Source: Opisthorchis felineus (Eukaryota > Platyhelminthes > Trematoda > Opisthorchiida > Opisthorchiidae). From it: a stretch of 64,000 nucleotides of DNA. How positions within the stretch are numbered: the stretch's first letter is position 1; every line of letters begins with the position of its first letter. Both the position numbers and the translations under genes were made by a program. The stretch spans positions 65,179 to 129,178 of the forward strand of contig SJOL01001927.1 of assembly GCA_004794785.1 (NCBI GenBank). Reading direction: 5' to 3'. Under the pieces are notes generated by a model, which had not been told where the DNA came from, made no database searches, and worked only from the letters and a program-made list of their open reading frames with translations. Shown here piece by piece: positions 1 to 11,030 of this stretch.

Positions 1-1399
1 ATGCTGAGAAACTTAAACCGGCGTAAACTATGTACATAGTTGAAGCAAGTGTTTTGGTAATTGTGGCATTGATCAGGTGACTCGCATAAATTAGCCAACT
101 AGTGTCTGTTATATATTGTCTCTACTCTTTATTTATATAACTTGCTTTTTATACGTCCACGACTGAGGAGAGTAAAAAAACAGTTAGCACATCGCAGCGT
201 AGGTCTTCTGTCAGTTCTAATAAAACAGTGAGTGCCGTTGTGCCACCTGGCGTTCCATTGCTTGCGAGCAACCTTGGAGTAAAGTTGGTTACAAAGCAAT
301 CAGCTATCGATGGTGCCGTCCAGACCTTAGTTGTCGAGCAGCAAACGGTTTGAGGGCGGATTAGAGGGTAGTTATCAAGATATATTAACAAAGATTTCAC
401 ATTGGGGATTGACTAGTGGGGAGGGGAGAGGCCATTTAACGCAACGGGGTACGGCAATTTCGGCAGAAGGGCAATCCAGGTCCATTCGCAGTACCACAAG
501 ATCTAAAAATAAAGCAATAAAACAAAAACGATGTATAGGCTAACAAAACGAAACATCACGACGGTGCGTTCGGGAAATCGGATGAATCTATCAACCAAAC
601 GCACACATTTACATGTATCCAGCCTGATCCTGTACTCCCTTCGATCGACCGACCTGCATGCGTTCATGATGGGTGACCACTAAATCACTGAATGGAACAA
701 GCCAACTACTCAGCTTGCGCATGATTGTCGGACAGTTCGAAGGAACACATGTTAGAGTTGCAAAGATGTGCAGCGAAAGGATGGCAAGACGAAGCGGGAA
801 CTCGCGTACAAGCTGCAAGCAGAATACGCGATCGCAGAATGGTACAGTGCGTAAAAGCATATAGGTCATTCTGAGTGCGCCACAATGAGTTTCGGCACAG
901 TACTGCTGTATAAGCAAACTAAAGTAATAACCCCCCGAGGCGATGTGTCAAATTCCCAACAAAACAGCTAACACGGTTGAAATCAAGGCTACATCAGCTG
1001 CAGTAATGCGGGGCTGGGCAAACATCCATCCACATAGGAAACAATCATTGGGAACGGTTTCTTGCGTTGTCAACAATACGCAGCCGAGGATCCGTCCAAT
1101 GTAGATGCGACAGGTGACGCGACAAAGCCAGTGAATGCAATTTTACTCGTGCTCAATGGTATGACCTTGTTAGGGTCCCATCCGGGACAAAATATTACTA
1201 GTTATGGGATAAGTCACGACCGCACACTTTAAAAGTTACTGGTATTAGAAGTGGATTACGGTTTCTAGCAGCGTGATTTACGACGTCTGACTTGGCTTGG
1301 TTAAGAGCAACTTCCTCTCTGTCTTCGATGCTAAACAGGCCCCATTTTCCTCTCACAATCACAGTAGTTCAAAAATGTCCGCAACATTGAAGTGTGTGC
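1..1399. other. No recognisable gene
   Basis: Only short open frames (at most about 100 codons) on both strands, with no protein motif, RNA gene or clear repeat that I can name. It may be intron, intergenic DNA or old repeat. Confidence 0.5.
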
Positions 1400-1595
1400 T
1401 CGAGAGAGCATAGTGGTTAAAGCGCGAATTTACTGACTGGGAGGTCTGTGGTTCGAACCCAACCTCTGCACCTCGACTGCTCTGGTCTGGGTCTGGGCAA
1501 CCTGGCAGTATCTCAACCCTCTTGCTTCCTTTGGGTGGCATGGCAGCTAGGCACCGAAAAACCGTTACGGATGAACGATTGTTTTTATTATTAGC
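1400..1595 (+). repeat. tRNA-derived SINE, copy 1
   Basis: The head resembles a tRNA gene, with an A-box-like segment (AGTGGTTAAAGCGCG) and a B-box (GGTTCGAACCC). A conserved body follows (CTGGGCAACCTGGCAGTATC, then GGTGGCATGGCAGCTAGGCA), and the copy ends in a T/TTA-rich tail near 1575-1594. Six other copies share the same body, which is why I call it a dispersed SINE and not a tRNA gene. Such elements carry an internal RNA polymerase III promoter and rely on a LINE for movement. Confidence 0.85.
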
Positions 1596-1599
1596 ATGT

Positions 1600-3580
1600 G
1601 TGCCAGAGATGCCTGGGCAAGGTCCTAAAGGCGTTTCAGGGCAAATCTACCATGTACAGGTTCAAAGAGCTTACTACACGGCTGGTCCTGCTTACTTACC
1701 TAATTGCCAATCGTTTAAAAATCCCCCTTGCGAGCGGGTTGTCTGAATGCGTGTTTAGAGGGGCACGAACCCCGGAACGATTGTAATAAGCTAGCACTAG
1801 ATTCCTTCCATATCCTTGTTTATTCTTTTTTACAGTAAGGCTGTCAATTAAATTATGATTGCACGGATGAGAACACCGATGATGTACCACCAATGATGAG
1901 CCCAAATGAGATCAGATATCCAGAAGGCGGACCTTGACTATGCTAGTGGTAGTTGTTTAACGCCAAACGCAATGACCTTAAACAACTTCATGACAGTAAC
2001 AATCGGATTGCGTTTCAAAATGGACAAAACACTTGTCATTTGCACACCCGATCTCTAAGACACAGTGAGTGAGGGGAGAATTGGTAGAACCAGTCTCAAC
2101 CTTCCAGTATGTTGGTTCAACTATGCCTGCTAGCGACCGGGCATTCGAAGAACATGAATCCCGCATCGACCGTTGAAGAATTTGGCAAACATGGAATGCA
2201 TTATGCGGACGGCGTGAGGGCGTGAGGGCAGCCTTAAGAACGGGACTCGCCTGCACATAACAACCTTCCATTCGCCCGGTTATCCTCTACGCTTGTGATA
2301 CCCGATCCTCGGGGGCGCAGAATAATTTGTTTCCAAAATTAGCGTAAGGCACTCGCTGTGCCCTGGAGGGACGGTTCGCAAGCAATTCTGCGACATATAT
2401 AAGCCTACCATGGTAAAACATTGTCAGCCCCAGTGGCCTCAATACGTCCTACAGAAAGGGCCCACGGAATTCACGCAGCAAATGCTTTCGGCTTTGCTAT
2501 GCACTGATGTGCGGTGTTTACTTGACGCACAGGTCCACATATGGATCAGTACAGTCAAAGCTGATGTCTCGGCCGCGCGCCGATGAAGTAAACAGCGGAT
2601 GAACGTCTCGGACCGCTGCGATCTGAGACACCGGTAGAGTCGCTCGCACACAAACAGCAGGCATCTGTCATAAAGTAGGGTAATTTTTCAAAACTCCGGT
2701 GTTCAAATTTTTGCATCTCTTTATACACACATTCGCGTCCATCCAAACACTCTTCGGCATACACACGCACGCGTGTGTCAGAAGGCTGTTTGATTATCGC
2801 TGTTTTGAACTCCGTTGTTAGTCGACCAGTATGACTTGATCGATTGTCGCCCGCTGTACGGACGTTCGGCAATAAATCCTGCAGTGGGAACCTTGCTTTT
2901 GGGAGGTCTGATAATAGGGTTCAGCTGATGGGAAAAAGATAGACACGTGAGTTATGTTGTTACATGTAATTGGCACGGACTTCGGTCGTTTACTTCCACA
3001 TTGGGAGTATTCCCTGTTATATTTTATATTTTAGTTAACTAATTGCTCAGAAGCGGTACAGTGGTTTCGGGTGATCTACGCAAGTGATGAGCCTGATGTG
3101 ACCCACACATGTAACATTAAATAAACGGGCTCCGGAGTACTACGTTTACTAAAGTGGAAATTTACAGGAAATCCGATTTGTGATAAAGCTGTCGGACAAG
3201 CTTTTTCTGAAACGGCTGTGCGTAATTCTTTAATTTTGTCCAGGGTTCGACCGCGATTTTCAGTGACGTCGATGAATTCCACAGCAATTTTAAGTGGGTG
3301 TTTTGTGGCAGTGTAACCATGGGTATCTGAGAGGTGATATGCGTGTTGAAAACACGTCTCTGACTGCGCAAACCGGACGCGTGGGTTAGAACTAAGTGTG
3401 GGAGGGTTGAGATGAATACACTTTCGATTCATCTAGGAATCTAATTGCATATCAGACAAGAAAACAGTAACTAGGTGGGAGTCTGAGCTAGATGATGCAC
3501 AGAGAATAAGGAGAAATATACAAGCCTACCAATTATGCGGAGGAACTCAGCTCTGGGTACTAAGTTGATTTAAGTACAAA
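1600..3580. other. Unassigned interval with one weak ORF
   Basis: No repeat or gene is recognised. A 118-codon open frame on the minus strand (3432 to 3076) is the longest here. It reads as mixed-composition protein without known motifs, and a second open frame overlaps it, so I do not call it a gene. Confidence 0.4.
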
Positions 3581-3599
3581 GTATAACAAGGAATACGGG

Positions 3600-3692
3600 C
3601 AGTCTGGAATTAAACCATCGAAACTGTGGCAGCTAAAACCACTGTACGACAAGTACACGGTTCTTACAGCTGATGATGATGATGATGAAACC
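3600..3692 (+). repeat. RTE-like LINE 3' end remnant
   Basis: The segment with GTGGCAGCTAAAACCACTGT and TTACAGCTGATGATGATGAT matches the 3' untranslated end and (GAT)n tail of the LINEs at 56.5 and 61.1 kb. Only the last 70-90 bases are recognisable. Confidence 0.55.
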
Positions 3693-3911
3693 ATCGAAGT
3701 CCGTGTCCACCACATGCGACAATGTCTCATGTATGCTGATCCTCATTAAAAATCCAAAAAGACCGGGTTGCCACAACAGAACTATACTCAGACCATGACC
3801 AAACGTCCGTACAGCAGATGACAACCGACCAATCGTACCAAACTGCGGCCGAGTAACAACGGAGTTCAAAGATCAGCCTGGTCGGACTGACAACCTGACC
3901 CTGCTGGCGCA

Positions 3912-3933
3912 TGTGTGTGTGTGTGTGTGTGTG
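3912..3933. repeat. (TG)n microsatellite
   Basis: About eleven uninterrupted TG units are visible. Confidence 0.95.
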
Positions 3934-4066
3934 GACGCTAGTATGTGTAAGGAGCCACGTACACCAGTAAACGGGCCACAGCACAGGTAAACCGACAGAA
4001 GAGAAAACGAACAGTAACGCCAAACTGGTGAGAACTTAGTCGATCTGGAATACGTGGGCCATATCA

Positions 4067-4555
4067 TTACCAGGAGCAGGATATCATTAGAATGTGAATG
4101 CAAACTGCGCAAGCGCCAACGAATAAATACCACCATACTATCCACGAGAAAGTGCAGCCTCTGAACATGCCCCTCATAAGCCAAGAAGCGCCAGTTTTTG
4201 GAGAATCTACACATCTGGATATTACTTTAGTTGCCATAGAATTGGCTGATGAGTGCATAAAATCCAAAGTATCGAATAGGGTTAACCAACTAGTGCTATC
4301 TATAGCATGAGATGAACATATCGTCGGACATCAAAGGTCACATCTACCAAGCTACAGTGCACGAAGTTATGTTTGAGCAGCACGGCCTGCGCGGGTGGAC
4401 GATGAGGTGTTTCCAGATACTTGACCACCAACAGCTCAGAACAAATGATGTTGAATGGTGCCAGCAAATTCACGTGCTAGTCGAGAAAGGGTGCTCGGTT
4501 ATGCAGCAGGTATTCCAGTCTCAGAGAACATTGGGCTCAGCCATATGATATGCGT
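4067..4555 (+). pseudogene. RTE-like LINE C-terminal fragment
   Basis: Plus-strand frames broken by stops match the region after the reverse transcriptase domain of RTE-like ORF2. The first frame has VQPLNMPL, near the usual 'SLNTPL' step. From 4312 a second frame reads IKGHIYQATVHEVMFEQHG, corresponding to the usual KGRVYQATVRAVLLYGCE, followed by WTMR and VEWCQQI. There is no catalytic domain. This is an old 5'-truncated insertion in the same orientation as the fragment at 6.5-7.2 kb. Confidence 0.6.
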
Positions 4556-4993
4556 AACGAATCGTTCCCCGAAAGAGGCGTTGTTTTTCATCCCTCTTCA
4601 GGATGACGTGACTCTGTAGAAGTGTACGAAGAACCTTACAAGTCTGCGTACTGTTAAGGTCTCCGTGATCACTGTCGGAGACCCTGCAGGAAGTTAATGA
4701 ACTGTCACATTTTGTCCGGACTGTCTAAGTGTCTAAAGGCGCCTAAGAATAACTGGGGGCTATTGGCGGTTCCCATTCCAGTCAACCTATTCTTCTGTGT
4801 TCTTCGCGGTTGTACGGCAGTGAAGAATTGGTGATGATGAAGCAGTGATGTTTCGTCTAAAGCTATGAAGATAACTGCCATAAATTGGGGCAGTGAAAAA
4901 GCTTACGCCCCGAAAGGCATTCAAAAGTTAAAATCACGCATGGCGGTGCCGTTAGCGAACAGAACCAGATCCTTATAAAGGCACAAAACCCAC

Positions 4994-5397
4994 CTGCAGG
5001 TCGGCATCTGCCCAGGACTGCCCATCCTCATCCCAATGCCAACACCGCCCATCATTTGAGCAGCACCACCAGCCATCATTGGCCAGTTCTGTTGGGACAT
5101 GTTCTGCTGTTGTTGCGATTGTATGCCCAAGAACCCCGGATTTACATTAGGACCAGTGCCCAACATGCCAGGACTCATTCGCTGAGGCAAGGATTGACCA
5201 GGAATTCGAAGTCCAACGTTTGGGGGCGCCTGCTGACCGAGCACACCCGGTAACTGACTGTTCAGATTGAAGCCTGGTTGAGGAGAGTTAAGCTGGGCGC
5301 GTGATGTAGGTATGTTTGGTGCCATGAATCGAGATGCCATTTGCATGAGCTGTAATCCACCAGCCGCCTGGGTACGAGGCAAATTTTGTCTTTGAGG
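4994..5397 (-). CDS. Probable coding exon, Gln/Met/Gly/Pro-rich protein
   Basis: A 404-bp stretch on the minus strand is open throughout and bounded by good splice signals: an acceptor ending TTTTAAATTTCAG before base 5397 and a donor CAG|GTGGGT after 4994. The peptide (about 134 residues) is low complexity, rich in Q, M, G, N and P (GIQSQQQQNMSQQNWPMM, GGVGIGMRMGSPGQM). That composition is typical of disordered parts of transcription or RNA-binding cofactors. It starts in phase 0, which matches the phase-0 donor of the exon at 13.7-13.9 kb on the same strand, so both may belong to one gene. No domain identifies the family. The open frame continues past 4994 to 4921, but the donor site and the change in composition argue for splicing. 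Confidence 0.6.
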
Positions 5398-6167
5398 CTG
5401 AAATTTAAAACACAGATAAGCGAACAATGTAAGTTAGGACTAAATTGGGCATGTTGACTTCAATAAAGGATAACCTTACGAACAAAGGAACGCATGATAC
5501 AAGACAAAGTGAATCGAACCGGACATATGATGACAGGCAAGTACCGGTTAGGATGGTGTAATCGACGAAGGCTGCTCCTTTTCTGCGAACTTGTCCAGTT
5601 GAGCGTGGTTCCCACAAACGGAACAGGCGCTTCCATGACAAAGGGCTATTGACAGGGCGATTTGACCCGTGTTAGTGACAAAACGCGGTGCCTAGATGTC
5701 CAAAATGTATGAGGGACGACGGGTTTTTCTGTTTAGCCCATGGTATTACTTCGCAAAAACTTCATGTCTGAGATTACCAACGCTACAAAAAGTAACACTG
5801 ACATGAAAATGCCTGCACCTGACCGCTGATTGGGACATGCCACAGCAAAACTGTATGAGGGACATCGAGACTATATCAACAGTCGTTTTATAGCTTCGCG
5901 TGGACAATACTGACTATTAGGGCCAGTGTATCATAGGTAAACTCAGTAGGTAAAAGCACGATAACTTCTCTGATTTAGCAGTTTTATTTCACCAGAAGAA
6001 TCAGAATGATGGGGCCAAAGATGGAAGAGTAAATCCATCGGATTTACAACTTTTACGCCAGAATATGCTCGACGGTCGATATGACGACGAAACAAGGCGA
6101 TGATTGAAAGGTTTTTCGGTGCCGACGGATATTTTCGAGGAAGTGCAGCGCATGTTTGGGATGAGCT

Positions 6168-6187
6168 ATATATATATATATATATAT
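6168..6187. repeat. (TA)n microsatellite
   Basis: About ten TA units are visible. Confidence 0.9.
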
Positions 6188-6456
6188 GCACATCAATTCA
6201 TTTTACCTCAGTCGTCAACGACTCAAGGTAGTTTGCATCTCGTGAGTGGCATTAACAATTGAAGCGTTAGCGTGAGCAAACTCCAAACTCCACCGACATT
6301 TTGTCACGTTGACCCTCCAATACGGTTGATCACCAAATTAGGAGGAATGCGGGCAAGGAGGCCTTGCCCCACTGTACCGGATAACTTCGTCGCTGACAAC
6401 GCTAGAGAAAAGTAGTGGCGCTTCACCATCTTAGCTTATTTGGATAAAGCCCCATA

Positions 6457-7200
6457 ATGGGAGATAAACGGGACGAGGAAAATCTATGGTTAGACTACCA
6501 AAAACATCCAAGCTTCATACACCTCCAACACTCAACCAATCCTGAGATCATGCGTTTTGCACCTTCAAAGTGCAAAGTCATGCTTCAGAACGTGCAGTCT
6601 CTAAACATATCCCTTACAATTCAAGGAGAGTTGCTGGATGTTATGGAAAATTTCACACACCTGGCGGAAGTGTATCTGATGAAGTCAGTGCACGAATTTC
6701 AAAGGCCCGAATCACGTCTGCCGATCTGTGACGTCAAAAATGCATATCACTGGGCTTCAAGGGTTACGTGTACCAGGCTACAGTAAGAGCTGTGTTGTCG
6801 TATGGTTGCGAGACGCCTCACATCTACAGATAGATGTGAGGCGTCTTGAGGTTTTTGACCACTGATGCCGCAGAAGCGCTGCTGGTGTCGGATGGCGTAA
6901 CAAGTTAATTATAAAACGGATATTTGGTTGTGCAACAGGTACTTCAGTGGCGGAAAACAGTCAGCATCATCAACTGCGGTGTCTCGGCCATGGGTTACAC
7001 ATACCGAAACACCATCTACCGAGACGAGTGTTGTTCTCCGCACCTCCTTCCGAATGGCGCAAACCACCAGGCGAACAATGCATGACTTAGCAGAAGGGTT
7101 TGAAGAAGATTACGAAGAGTTTGGGTGTTGTTGGAGCGACACACCTTCTAGGTTTGCGTAGGCAGACACAGTGAACTGGCATTGATTATCGGTGCGTTTA
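6457..7200 (+). pseudogene. RTE-like LINE ORF2 C-terminal fragment
   Basis: Plus-strand frames, shifted several times, follow the post-RT region of a flatworm RTE-like LINE in order. MRFAPSKCKVMLQNVQSLN comes near 6549. A 'VMENFTHLAEVYL' step, normally ...FTYLGS, comes near 6640. Next are a 'RMVARRL' remnant of the LLYGCE step, then RIFGCATGTSVAEN near 6920 and PRRVLFSAPPSEWRKPPG near 7035. The last recognisable step is KSLGVVGATHLLGLR near 7110. No endonuclease or RT domain precedes it, so it is 5' truncated. It ends next to an opposite-strand LINE fragment at 7211. Confidence 0.75.
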
Positions 7201-7210
7201 CGGAGTACCC

Positions 7211-7580
7211 TCATCTATAAGTTACCAAAAGAACCACAATACAGGATACTATCAGTAGGCAACCAATCAAGTAGGGACCCTTGAGATCGAAGGCTTGAAA
7301 CGATACCAACCACGGGAGTGGATCAAGAAGTGCACAACCGCACTCGGGAAGGCGATGGAGAGGCCAGTTTAACAACTGTAATTTGGTACTCGCTTCAGAG
7401 AGACAGCACACATCAACAGAAAGCGTGTCCAGCGTACGTGCAGTAGTTTTGTGTCCAACTTGCTTCACAGTGCGAAAGTTAAAGGCTGTCAGATGAGCTG
7501 AGCGTCGGAGTCTGAAGAATGATTTCGAAGTGTCTACGGTAGCGGCGGCCGAGCTAACCGTAGATATTTCAACCAACGGC
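7211..7580 (-). pseudogene. RTE-like LINE endonuclease N-terminal fragment
   Basis: The minus-strand frame starting at 7576 contains FNFRTVKQVGHKTTARTLDT followed by LSVDVCCLSE. This is the N-terminal signature of the APE-type endonuclease of RTE-like LINEs (typically FNVRTL...QQAALARTLDSL..DVCCLSETRIQ). Only the first 60 or so residues are recognisable, and the frame then drifts into hydrophobic sequence without motifs. The sequence on its 5' side (7580-7740) may be its 5' untranslated region. Confidence 0.65.
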
Positions 7581-7739
7581 GATCGGTAGTGGAGTGGCCA
7601 GTTCTCAAAAATGGACGCCAGACGCCAGAAACGGAGTAAGGAGGGGGTGAGGAACGAATGCAGGGAAGAGAAAGAAGAGGCACCAGCGGTAGCCTGTTTT
7701 CACTTACCCGCTCTGTTTCGTGCAGCAACTAAGGTGACC

Positions 7740-8640
7740 CGGCTGGCGTCACCACACGAGGACCGATGTGGCATGAAGTTGTGGTTGTGCGACTCGCTGT
7801 TGTAAATGGGCCGGGATGCTGTCAGGGCGCCCAGGACTAGAATGGGCTATGAGGGTCCTCAACAAAAACACGTGGCTCAAAAGCTCAACCGCAAGGTAGC
7901 AGTAGTCGGCGTGAGACATATCAGTCTACGCTTCTAGAGAGCAAGTTGCCACACCATGGAGGACCGGAAGACTATGTTAGCCCAGTCAATACCGACTAGC
8001 CAATTTAATATTAGTCGCATGTACACTATTCAGTCTAACTCACTGGGTTAGGTCCCGTTGCAGCAGGGTGCAGTCGTTTCGTAGCGGGATCTATGACAGG
8101 TACGATGATGTTCTAACAGACGACGAAGGGTCAAGATTAGATGGACAGCTACAGTCTGCAAGGAAATCAGCCCATTCAACATGTACGGGTTCGTCTTGCT
8201 TGATAGACAAACAGTGGCGGGTGGCCGAAGATAAAATGCAGTCTAGGCCTGAATATTAGACAATGTGGACATTGAGCAGTGTCAGAAATGGTAAACCAGA
8301 TATAAAATAGGGACATGAAGGAAGGAAGATTGTGCCTGAGTGAGCAAGCGCTTGAATGAAAAGAATTGGAAAAATATAAAAGTAGAAGAATTAAGCCTAC
8401 GATTTGTCTGAGGGTTGGTACATTACGAATCCGTACGGGTAGGGGGGGGCTTTCAGAAGGGTCACTACTCGGAGTTTCTGGTTGAACAACAGATAACGGG
8501 GCCAGTCAAGCAAGGAGTTCGAAATACACTGGAAACCAGTGATTACAACGATAGGCACACAATATTCCGATGTGAGAAAGCCATCCAGAACGCCCAGTAC
8601 ATGTGTCCGTGGGCGCCGAAATAATTCGACGCAGAGTTAC
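7740..8640. other. No recognisable gene
   Basis: Short frames only; I see no motif or repeat that I can name. Confidence 0.4.
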
Positions 8641-11030
8641 GCCCCTCCCACATCATATTCAGTTGGCTCCTCTGTCCCCATTGACCCTTTTGACTGGTGC
8701 TGTAATCTGCTCCCATTTAAATCCCACTTCTACACACCTCCGTCTCGCCGTTTTTTTAAAGCCACTCGTGTGCCTGTTCAGACGGCGCGCAAAAACTCTT
8801 CGGCTCCTGGGATAGCCGAATTTCCAACAACCCCACGAGTGTCCCCAACGAAAGAGTGCTCCAAATCACATTTTCTAAATTCAGCTGAATGGTTCAGTGA
8901 TGTGGCTAGAATAACTGAATGTATAGACGGCGAGATCCTTACCACCTTGTTCCGTTCGAACTGTTATTGTTCGCCATTTCAATACTGTCATTGTCGACAA
9001 GGTTAGGAATACGCTTGTCAGTTACAAAGCAGACCAACCGTCCGGTGTATCCAGCGGAAGTGAAAATCAACAATCTACGGTTTCATACTCCATGGGTCAG
9101 TTATCAACTTCGGTTCTTTCTATCTAATCTTCATATTGTGGTTGTTAGTTCTTTCGGAATACAGTGCGCGTGGGGCAACATCTCTTCTTTTTCACGTTTT
9201 ATGAATTTTAGTCCTCTCCCTGGGCAAGCTGTTGCCACAGACCATGTTCAAGAAACCGACAGTGGAACGGTTAGCTTCTAACCGAAAGTCCTTTCGTTCG
9301 ACTTATCGGTCATCCGGTAACACCTTACACCTCATGCTTTCTTTCGGCTGGATGATAGCTAATCACCGAAAGGAAGCCCTAGCTGCAAGACAAGTCAGTC
9401 GGAATTACCACCCCATTCCTATCCTCCTGTTCCTGACTCCGACGAGAACCTGAACCAGATTACTCAAGAGGTCAAGATATTTTTAAACTACGCCACATCC
9501 CCAACCTTTATCCGTCCGTCGTACAGCTTCGAAGCCATTTTCCACTACTCACCAATTCAACTGGGACTATCAGAGAATGTTTAGCGCCCTTAAGCCACCA
9601 TGTCAGGATAATAATGTCCGTACTCCGGAACTCGCTCCGACAATACCCTATCTCTTCCTCTTTCCCCTTCTTACGGTGTATTTTCCACCTCTTGCAAAAG
9701 TCCTCACGAATTCTCTATTCCCATGAATGATTCTTCACCTGATACGAACCTTTATTATGCCGAAGGTCCTGGGGTCAATCTTGGCCTAAAAGCCTCGTAA
9801 GCGATCACTGACACGGGTCCAGACGCGACCCTTCTACTGGTGACTTGTCGATATAGGGTTATTTGCCCTAGACGCGTCTGACGGGACCGGACTTGTGTGT
9901 CTTGATGTCTGAGAGACTTTGGGTCGAGTACGGCATGATGACCTGATCGCCAAAGTACCGACGTATGGATTACAATTCTACCACAGTGAAGAGACCGACT
10001 AAGGTACGTCTTGAAGTTTCTCTCCTCCCAGATGCAGAGTCAACTCAGGGATGCCTAAAGTTCCGTTCCCCACTCTCACACACATTTTACCTCCTGTTCA
10101 ACAAGGATTTCCCTTCTGTCTCTGGTCGCAACCACACCTTTGTAGGCGAAGCATCTCCCGCTAACTTCTGACGCCTATTCGTCTCAAAGACCCGCTCCAT
10201 CTCGGATTAGTGGTGACCTCGGGGATGCCATCGATATACTGAACACCGACCCTCCATTCATGTTCGGGACTGGCTGAACACGATTACATTTAATTCCACC
10301 TAATCACACATCCTCCTCTTTCCCTGCACCGACCTCTCACCCAGTATGATTCGGAACCGATCTCTCAGTCATCTACATCTACGTCTTCCGGCACAAGTAA
10401 TTTCAACCAGGCCCTCCAAAAAATCCCGTTTCATCTTTTTGTTCTCGTAAAGACTTCTTCCCTCCCGACAGATCCTGGATCTGACGAACAATGAAATACT
10501 GTAGTCATATTCTGGGTAGTGCATCTTTCACTCCCAGATAGAACTTAATGAAGAGTTGAGTTTCGTCGACTCTCCTTTGACGGACAACCTACAAACTCCC
10601 TTATCGTTAGGATGTAGCCTTCCCTTAGCTATTTTCTCGGGACCACCACGATAAATGCTCCGAATGAAATCTCCTTCGTCGCACTCATTCTTGTTTAGTG
10701 GCCCGACCAGCCTATGCTTCTGAAATCACTCACATGAAGTTTCGTTTTCCCGTTGCTGAGCAAGACTATCCTTCTTCATGTTGTTCCTTAGGACTGCTCG
10801 CCTTTGAAACTTTCACTTTATTTTCCCTAATTTCTTACATTACTCAATCTGTTAGTATTCCAGCAACTTTTGTTTCCAGACAATCACATCCATACATCGT
10901 TTATTTCCTAAGCATTGGAGTGCTTTCATCTCTCATTGGATGTTTCATACACTTGACTAATATGACGTTCATTATTCCTACAGGCAGGTTGACTATGGGT
11001 CCCCCTTGCCCCGTAAATAACTTTTAATAA
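8640..11030 (+). other. Possible decayed CR1/Jockey-like LINE remnant
   Basis: The plus strand is pyrimidine-rich, with many overlapping broken frames. Short steps such as ILDLTNN near 10470 and RDWLNTITFNST near 10270 recall the end of an endonuclease domain ('LDLVLTN'), but no order of motifs can be followed with confidence. A 109-codon frame at 10698-11027 is hydrophobic and unassigned. I treat the whole stretch as probable retroelement debris. Confidence 0.25.

Noticed and set aside
1400..1480. Genuine tRNA gene
   Set aside because: A- and B-boxes are present, but the acceptor stem does not close and the same body follows in seven dispersed copies, so it is a SINE head.
3727..4214. Minus-strand ORFs rich in His-Thr
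   Set aside because: The HTHTHTH tract is only the translated TG microsatellite.
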